Below are positions 11,901 to 20,900 of a DNA stretch of 64,000 bases, piece after piece. The notes beneath the pieces are model-generated. The model did no database searches, had not been told where the DNA came from, and saw nothing but the letters and a program-made list of their open reading frames with translations. Source of the stretch: Strongylocentrotus droebachiensis (lineage: Eukaryota > Echinodermata > Echinoidea > Camarodonta > Strongylocentrotidae); the NCBI GenBank assembly GCA_035222895.1, contig JAVYIG010007177.1:1-64000 (forward strand). Reading direction: 5' to 3'. The translations under genes were made by a program, and so were the position numbers. Within the stretch, counting starts at the first letter, position 1, and every line of letters begins with the position of its first letter.

Positions 11901-14900
11901 ATTATGGTGAAATCATATTACTTCATGGTGAAATCATATTATGGTGAAATCATATTACTTCATGGTGAAATCATATTATGGTGAAATCATATTACTTCAT
12001 GGTGAAATCATATTATGGTGAAATCATATTACTTCACGGTGAAATCATATTATGGTGAAGTCATATTACTTCATGGTGAAATCATATTACTTCATGGGTA
12101 AATCATATTATGGTGAAATCATATTACTTCATGGTGAAATCATATTATGGTGAAATCATATTACTTCATGGTGAAATCATATTATGGTGAAATCATATTA
12201 CTTCAGCATGGTGAAATCATATTATGGTGAAATCATATTACTTCATGGTGAAATCATATTATGGTGAAATCATATTACTTCATGGTGAAATCATATTATG
12301 GTGAAATCATATTACTTCATGGTGAAATCATATTATGGTGAAATCATATTACTTCATGGTGAAATTATATTACTTCATGGTGAAATCATATCACTTTCAC
12401 ATAATATTTGTAAGTAAGTGAGTTGGGACTGAGCGGCAGAGTTTCGGACCTGCCTCCAAAACGATCGATGGGGGTTAATATCCGAATTAAGTCATTCTTA
12501 GCCTGCTGTGAAGAAAAGTCCCAAAGATTTCTATAGATTATGGGTAATATATTTATATATATGAATATTCCCAAGTAAGGATTAAGGATTGTAAACACAA
12601 GATAGAGGGAGAGAGGGGGAACGGGGTATAGGGAGAGGAAGGGAGAGGCAGTGAGGGATGGACAGAGAGACATAGACAGAGAACGAGGGAGGGAGAAAGT
12701 GAAAGACAGAGACAGTGGGAGACAGAGACAGAGAGTGAGAGAGAAATATATATAGAGAGGGGAAGTGATAATCAAATACAAACTTGAGCAGTCGACACCA
12801 GTGTACTGTGGTGTACAAGTACAGGTGCAATCTTCGTTGATAACGCCACAGTTCCTACAGTTAACTTCACATGTAGTCGAACACTCTAAAAAAAAATGAC
12901 AAAGAGAGAAATTTCAATGTAGAAATAAGTTCTGATTCAAAAGCCATAAGATTAAATAGAAATATGTGTTGCCTGCATGTTATAGTTCGGACATGTTTTT
13001 TATAAAAGTTCTAGAATTTCCTTTACATTATTTTAAAGAAAAGGAGGGGAAAAATTCTTTCCACGCGAATGATAGCAAACTCCGTATTCCGTATTAAGCT
13101 CTCCTAATTTATTATAATCTTATCATTATTACCAATATTATCAACAAATTTAATTTAAATGTAGGACAATGAATGAGCATTTTCTACTTCATCTTTAAAA
13201 TTGACATTTCTGTTTTTATCGGCGACATTTAGAAAAAAAAATGTCAGGGTTAATTTTTGAGTCTGTTTTTTTTTCTATCTGTTTTCTCAACTTGACAAAG
13301 AGTATAATATGCAATTATATTATCAACAGAAGTATAAATACATATATATAATATAATCATGATATAAATCAATTAAATAATCACACCTTTAAAAAAAAAC
13401 ATAGTTGACAAATCATTTTAAAATTGAAAAAATCCAGGAGACTGCCATCTTAAGCTAGAGCTTTATCATGATAGCGACCTTAGGAAAAGAACCATAGAAG
13501 ACGAAACTACTGTAGGATATAAATAATCATAAAGAAATTAATTAAAACCGCCACATAATGAAGGAAATAAATTATTTAAAAGGCATACAATGAAATGCGT
13601 TAAGTATAAATGTGTATATTATGTAAATGTATGTATTTTGTGAGACGTGTTGTTCATGGTAATTATGTACGTACAAGTGTGTTCATTTCAGAGAAAACAT
13701 CACTTCCTTTGGTGATCCCTTCTGGCTATATAACATGAGGCATTGTATCGTTAAGACACACATACGGCTATGTGGATTTTTTCACTTGATTTATACATTT
13801 CTTTATGGGCGGCCAGGCAATTCCTTTTCTTATATTAAAGACAGCGCAGTCGATCGATGTGGTTGTGTATAACGCTTGCTTCCATTAGACGTGTATGTTT
13901 CAACTTACCGCTAACCGTTTCTTCTTCTTGACATATGCCTGCATAGATATGGAAAGAAAGGGAAAAGAAGAACTATAATATTTTGATGCTCAAATTTTCG
14001 ATTTATTTATTTATTTATTTTGTTTTACCCCGGGTAACCCCACTAAGAACACTATCCATTCGAATCGAAATATAGCAGTGAGTATGGTTTATATTCACAA
14101 ATCGCTTTATCACTGTGAAGTCGCTTTCCCGGTTCATTCAAACTCAAGCTAATATCCTAACTGACACGCTGTACTACTTGGGGATCAAAGATTACTTACA
14201 AATTTATTTAGAGGGACACATATTAACATCTTACCCATTAAATAGTGAGTGAGAGAAAAGGTAGGTGATTAGAACAGAATGTCATATTGCCTTGACAAAC
14301 AGGTGCAGAACAGATATTTTAACGAGAATTCCGAAATCGATGTCACAGAAACCAGACTTTGGGTGTTAATGTACTTATTGATACCCCACTAACAGGTAAC
14401 AACAGGAGTCAACAATTAAGTCAGGTAAAAGTAGCCACCGTTTTTAATTGTGCTTCATGCTTCACATCTTTGTTCTCATTTCATGAGTGTCCTTAAATTT
14501 TCAAAATTTATATTTATTTTTATTTATTTTATTATTTATTCGGCAATTCACAAGAAATATAACAATGTAAATATAGGTAAACAAACATTAATAATAATAA
14601 CAATATTAATTATAAATGCACAATTTTCCTGGAGGTCCTCTGAGTTGGCTGCCGGGGAAGAGGAAAGCAAACTAAATCACTGTAACCGTAATGGTCCCTC
14701 TTCCCGACCAACTGGTGCACCCAGAAGACCTGCAAAATATAGCATGAAGGTAATTAAAATGTATAACCTTTCATAAACAAACCAGCTAACAAAAACAAAG
14801 CACAAGGAGGAATTCAAGTTAATATGTATGATGACACTAGGTCATGGCACGATACTGATCATTAACATGAGGAATTAAGTCTGGCTTAAAAACTATTACA

Positions 14901-17900
14901 TAAAATGTCTAGTAGGTAAACTGAAACCATGAAGTATAAAACTGAGCAAAGAACAAAATGTGAGAGCATGTAGTAGCGCACTGACAGGAATGTCTAAAAT
15001 CATACAAATTAACCGGTATATAAAGTTACAAAAACATGGCAAAGGAAGTGAATAGATACATAGGGCTTAGTGGGCTTCAGGTGAGTAAGGAAATTAGAAG
15101 AACGAATACATTAAAGAACCAGTACTTCATATTATATATTATATTATGCAAACAATTTATAAAGAAGCTGCGTTTGAAATGTCCAGAAGATGTTTAAAGA
15201 ATGGAAGAAAAAAGAAAGAAAAAAGACTCTAGAGACATAACAATGATAAAATCAAAATTGCAGTTTCGGTTCAAGAATGTTATAAAGAAGTAGACGAATG
15301 AATGATTACAAAATATACCGTAATTATTACGTTAATCTCTCGTAAATTAAATTAAACAAAGACTTCAAGAGAAAAGGTTTAATCAAAGAAGATAATTAGC
15401 CTGTGTTGCCAGGTCTGAAATTTAGAGAGTACAAAGTCAACTAGCAAGTCCCGGGGTAGTTCGTCCCAAAGGAAACACGTACATAGCGGAGTCACTTAAG
15501 CGTTTAGTACGAGCCATCAGGTGATGGAACCTGATATCTTCTTGTCTTCTTTGTATGACTTTGATTTTTGAAGAGATATCACTGCTCTCGACAATGTTGT
15601 AGAGAGCTTTTGCAACGAAGTTGATGAGTAAGTATTTCCTACGGGATTCTAGCAAGACCCAATTCAGGAGTCTAAAGCAGGGCTCCCACTTAGCCGAGTT
15701 GTATTAGCGAGTTATGGCGAGTTGTTGTGAGTTGCCTCAAAGAGGCACTCGCAATAACTCGCGAACAATTCGGTATGGCTTAGCGTAACTCTTTACAACA
15801 TTCCACGACTCTCCTCGAAGTCGTGAGCAGTTCCAAAATTGTGAACATGTTCACCAATATTTCCCGATTCGTTGTTATTCGAGGTGAACTCGCCTACACT
15901 CGTAATATACACGCATTACTCGAACAAGCCCGCGCTGCACTCGTCATAAGGTGGCGAGCTTGTTACGAGTAATGCGAGTATGTTACGAGTGTTAAGCAAA
16001 TTAACCTCGAGCTACAACGAGTCAGCGAAAATTTTGAACATGTTCAAAATTTTCACTGATTCGTTGTTACTCGAGGTGAATTCGTTTTTACTCGAGGTGA
16101 ATTCGTTGTTACTCGAGGTGAACTCGCTTACACTCGTAATATACTCGCATTACTCGTAACAAGCTCGCGCTGCACTCTTCATAAGGTGGCGAGTTGCTAC
16201 GAGTTATGAAGAGTGCAGCGCGAGCTTGTTACGAGTAATGCGAGTATATTACGAATGTAGGCGAGTTCACCTCGAATTACAACGAATCGGGGAAAATTTG
16301 TGAACATGTTCAAAATTTTGGAACTGCTCACGACTTCGAGGAGAGTCGTGGAATGTTGTAAAGAGTTACGCTAAGCCATACCGAATTGTTCGCGAGTTAT
16401 TGCGAGTGCCTCTTTGAGGCAACTCACAACAACTCGCCATAACTCGCTAATACAACTCGGCTAAGTGGGAGCCCTGCTTTAGACGCTCGGGATACGGCAT
16501 CTGCTGCCTGCGCTGTTTCAGGATGATATGACATGTCGATGTCGAATTTGTGATATTCTGGCATCTTGCATGTACTTTTTCACAAATAGTTTCTATTGGG
16601 CTTTATGGTAATATTCGAAATAAGTATGCAATAGGGATCGCCAGGGTACAGGTATTATGACAATATTTTGTTATAATCTTTGACAATAATCTGAATAATC
16701 TTGACGTGTAAATAAATCTTCCGGCTTGACTTATCTATTTCTTTTTAGGTTTACTCCACTCAAAAAATTAAGATTGTGCACCTCTCAAGAACATGATGGG
16801 TGTATGATACTCACGGCATAATTTGTTATCACAATGCATTACTCCTGATGTACACCTCGTACAACTAGTTCCGTTCTCATATGGTGTGACATCTTTGTTT
16901 CCTCTGCATTTCAAAGAATATACATTCAACAGAATAATAACATAACGTGACATCGAGCTTTAATCATCAAGAAATGCTCTTTAATCAAGGTTCTTTATCA
17001 ATGAGTTTTTAGGATGATTCAAAATATTAAACTCGAGGGGCAAAGAAAAATGCCTTGCCTAAAAAGGGGGAGAAAAAGGCAAAGCGCAGAGTCAACTAAA
17101 GTAGATTGATCCCATGAATAATGAATATATACATAAAGATTCACTTCTATTGCGAAAAAGCAATTATGGATGTACACACACATGGTTATATTCTCACGTC
17201 CTGTTAATATTGATTCTAAAGTATAAATTGAACCTGCTCTTGTTAAGCATCTTCCAATCCCTAACTAAATAAGGAACAGAAAGTCACTGATCAAAGATTG
17301 AAATGGCCATTAAAGTCTCGCATTTTTAAATACATGTATTGTTCTATGTGTGTGTGAGTGAGAGGGAGTATGTGTGCGCGTGGGTGTGTGTGTGTTTCGG
17401 TCTGTCTGTGTGTGCTTTTCCATATTTCTTCGATATTTCGGGACAACAATATTTGAACTACATTAATGGTACTTTTATTTGATTGATTCAATTTGCATAT
17501 AGTACCTTTAAAAAGGGAAGAAAGCAATAACAAGTTTGACGAGGTAATGTATATAATTATGGAAAGATAATATTAAACAGACAGGTACAGACATGAGGCA
17601 CACAGAGAGACAGAGAGAGAGAAAGAGAGAGAAAGAGAGACGGACTAATCGTGCTCTGTTTTGAACAAAACAGGACACCACCACCTGATGGGACCTGATG
17701 GGGAGGGGGCTTGGGGGGAAGTTGCCCCCGAAATAAAATTTAAACATGGTTTATTTCTAAATCGATACCAGTGATTTACAAATGCTGCTGAAATGACATT
17801 AATTTTCGGGGCTATTTCTGAATTATTTGTATATTATACTTTTTTGTTGGCCCCCTCCCCCCCCCCCCAAAAAAAAAAAAAAGTTTTGTCATAAATATTT

Positions 17901-20900
17901 GCCACTGGGAAAGACTATTCATTAAGACGTGATATCCGCCCACTGTCAGTTGGCACTAGTTTCTAGTACTTTTCCTAATTTCCGACATTTAATTTTATTT
18001 AAATATTATTTCTAAAAATTAAAAATAAATATTTATAAAATTTGCCGCCAATGACGTGTCAAGAAATTGAGGTCAGCTCAAATAGTTGGGGTAAACAAAA
18101 AGATCTGCGACAAAATTGCTATAATCGGGTTCATTACATAGTTTGGCTGTTATTCTGTACTAATAGAAGTTTGGGTACCACCCAGTACCTGTGTTGTTCC
18201 GTGTCTTCCGACATATTGTGTACATTCCATGCATTTTTATTTGCTTCGTATGATAACACCTCGCACTTGTTTTGTTATAATAGGGGCGTTCACACCTACA
18301 GAAAAAGTGAGGTTTTAAAATTGATGTTTGCATCGCGTGTGTGGACAGAATGATTTCACTTATCTACGCATATATAGCGATCCACTTTGCAGTAAGTGTC
18401 GCAATTTTTCAGAATGATCGCGATAATTTGCCGGGCGTTGTGTGTGTGTGTGAATGGTATTGAGAATCAAAAATCGATTCATTTAACCCCGTGATTCCAT
18501 GCGCGCTTACATTGTCGAAATTTACGCATGCGCAGTTCGGACGTACTTGCCGTCGAGCGAGAATTCTCCCTGTGTGTGAATGGTCGCCCCCTAAAAATCA
18601 ATCTTTAGATCGCGATCCAATTCGCACTAAATTGACATGACTGTGTGAACGGTCGCCAAGAAAAAAAAATTGATCTTTGCATCGCGATCCAAATCGCAAT
18701 AATTGTTATGTGTGAACGGACATAATACAACATTTTTTTACAGTCATTGTTTTAAAGGGAAAATACTCACTGTTTCAAATAGTTGCAAGCAACGATGTAG
18801 TTAGTGGTGAAGTTTAGTGTATCATCATATCCTTCAGCACAGAAGCTTCTGCCACAGCCAACTTTAGATGAAGTATCCCACACCAACTATAGGAAAGAAA
18901 GAAAAAAGAGGTGGGAAATAAATTCGAATATTAAATTGTGGATATTTACATGATCATTATCAGGCAAGAAAACACTCTGTTACGGTTAATCAAAACGAAT
19001 AATATTGTGTAAAAATAATAATGACTTAAATAAAAAGAAATGAGATAACATTCCAACACCATGAATTCATTTCACTGCAAATTGTTTGCCATATTTTCTA
19101 ACCATTATCAATTTGTCAATGTAGCTAACTTTAACATTTTAGAATTTTCCTCCAATAGCTCATAAATATAATGGTCCTCACCTGGGTGTAGTGGGTACAT
19201 ATCTTTCCTGGTTGGCAAGAGTCCGTTTCATAGTCATACCACTGCCATTCGTCCCACCAGCTGCTGATAGGACCAGATCCGTCAGGTTGCTCATGCACAA
19301 GTCCACGCCAGAGATTCTGACCGACTGACACATTAACTGCCGCTGGTGGAAACCCATGTTCATAGTAACACCCATCAGACCATTCCTGGGCCCAGGCTGC
19401 CAATGTTTCATCCCATATCTACATAAATTCAAAGGTAATTATTGATTTAAAAATCCATCGTATGGTTTTGGTACAAGTTTAAGAGCACGGTCAAAATAAT
19501 ACAGCTTAATTCTCTTTTGGTTACAAATGACTGGAGTAGACTACAAGTTTGTAGATCAAGTTCGCTTTCGAGTTGGGAGTTAATTTCTAAGAAATCACAT
19601 ATTTTGGTGCTAAATTTTCGTATTTATCTGGAACCTAGTGTTTCCCACAAAATTTTCTTCATAAACAGTATGACTTTACAAGATTGGCATCATATCTTTA
19701 AAAAACTACTACTCGCACCTGATAAGAGGCACTCACCAGAGATGAAAAAGGGCACTTATGACAACGGAAAAGGGACACTACAAAGAAAAAGGGGCAATTA
19801 TCAGAAGGAAAATAGCAGTAATCAGAAAAGGAAAGGGGCACGTGTCAAAGTAAAAGGGGCATTTATCGGAGATGAAAAGAGGCACTTATTACAAAGTAAA
19901 AGGAGACACCTCCAATTTTAATAAGGGCACTCACCGAAGATGAAAAGAGGCAATTAAAACTTTCAAAATAAAATGGACACCTCTCATAATTGAAAAGATG
20001 CAATTATAAGAGGTCAAGGGGCACTTATCATAGGTTTTAAGGGGCATGTCTTGTACCTTAACCCTATTTAGCCCGGGCTATTTTGAAACTGCATAGCCCA
20101 GGGGGGGGGGGGCTCCTAAGGCCCCCCCCCCCTATGATCTTGGCCGTGAAACGCCCTATCGCCGCGAAAATTTGCATACATGTCAAGTGAAGTGTATAGA
20201 ATACTATGGTAATTTCAATTTTTTGAAAAATTCACTCATTTGCATATTTATGGTAATTTATTCAAATAAGGTCATAAAATTCACATTCTTGCCCATAAAT
20301 CAGACATTATTCATATTTAAGCATTTTTTCTCGCTACATATATTTGTAAGACCATTTGAAAATAATACAACACAACAAATTGAAAAACCAGGGTTATTCC
20401 TTATGTTATCTATTGTTTTGATAATTTCTTATGTATTTCTTTGTTTTTTTAACTTATGTATTTCATTGTTTTTGTTGTTTTATTTCATTTCCAACTATAA
20501 TTCAACTATTTTGACCCCAAAATAAACACCCAAACTATAAACAAGACCAAATAACCAATCTTTTATCTCTTTATTTGAAAAATGAGATTTCCATATGTTT
20601 TGTACACAAATCACAAAAATGAGCGATTTTCGGGCTGACATGCAAAGACAAAACGACACGTGACTTTGTAATGGTAGGTCCGATTTTCGAAAAATTTCTT
20701 TCAAAAGATGTGCAAGACTCGAAAGAAAAAAGTAACAAAATTTCAGTGCAAGATTTTCTTGCGTTAAAAAATTATCGCGAAAAATGTCGAGGGGGGGGGG
20801 GGGGCTTCTAAAGCCCCCCCCCCCCCCCCCCCCCGGGCTAAATAGGGTTAAAGGTAATACAACGTTTTGGTAAATTTAGAAATTTGGCTGGATAGTGATT

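Noticed and set aside
12386..12830. Ser/Leu/Pro-rich minus-strand frames
   Set aside because: Products of GA-rich microsatellite DNA; the only supported coding part here is the EGF exon at 12784-12885.
14625..14735. Extra aGPCR exon
   Set aside because: The phase from the CAP exon to the microexon and EGF exon closes without it, and the frame contains a stop.
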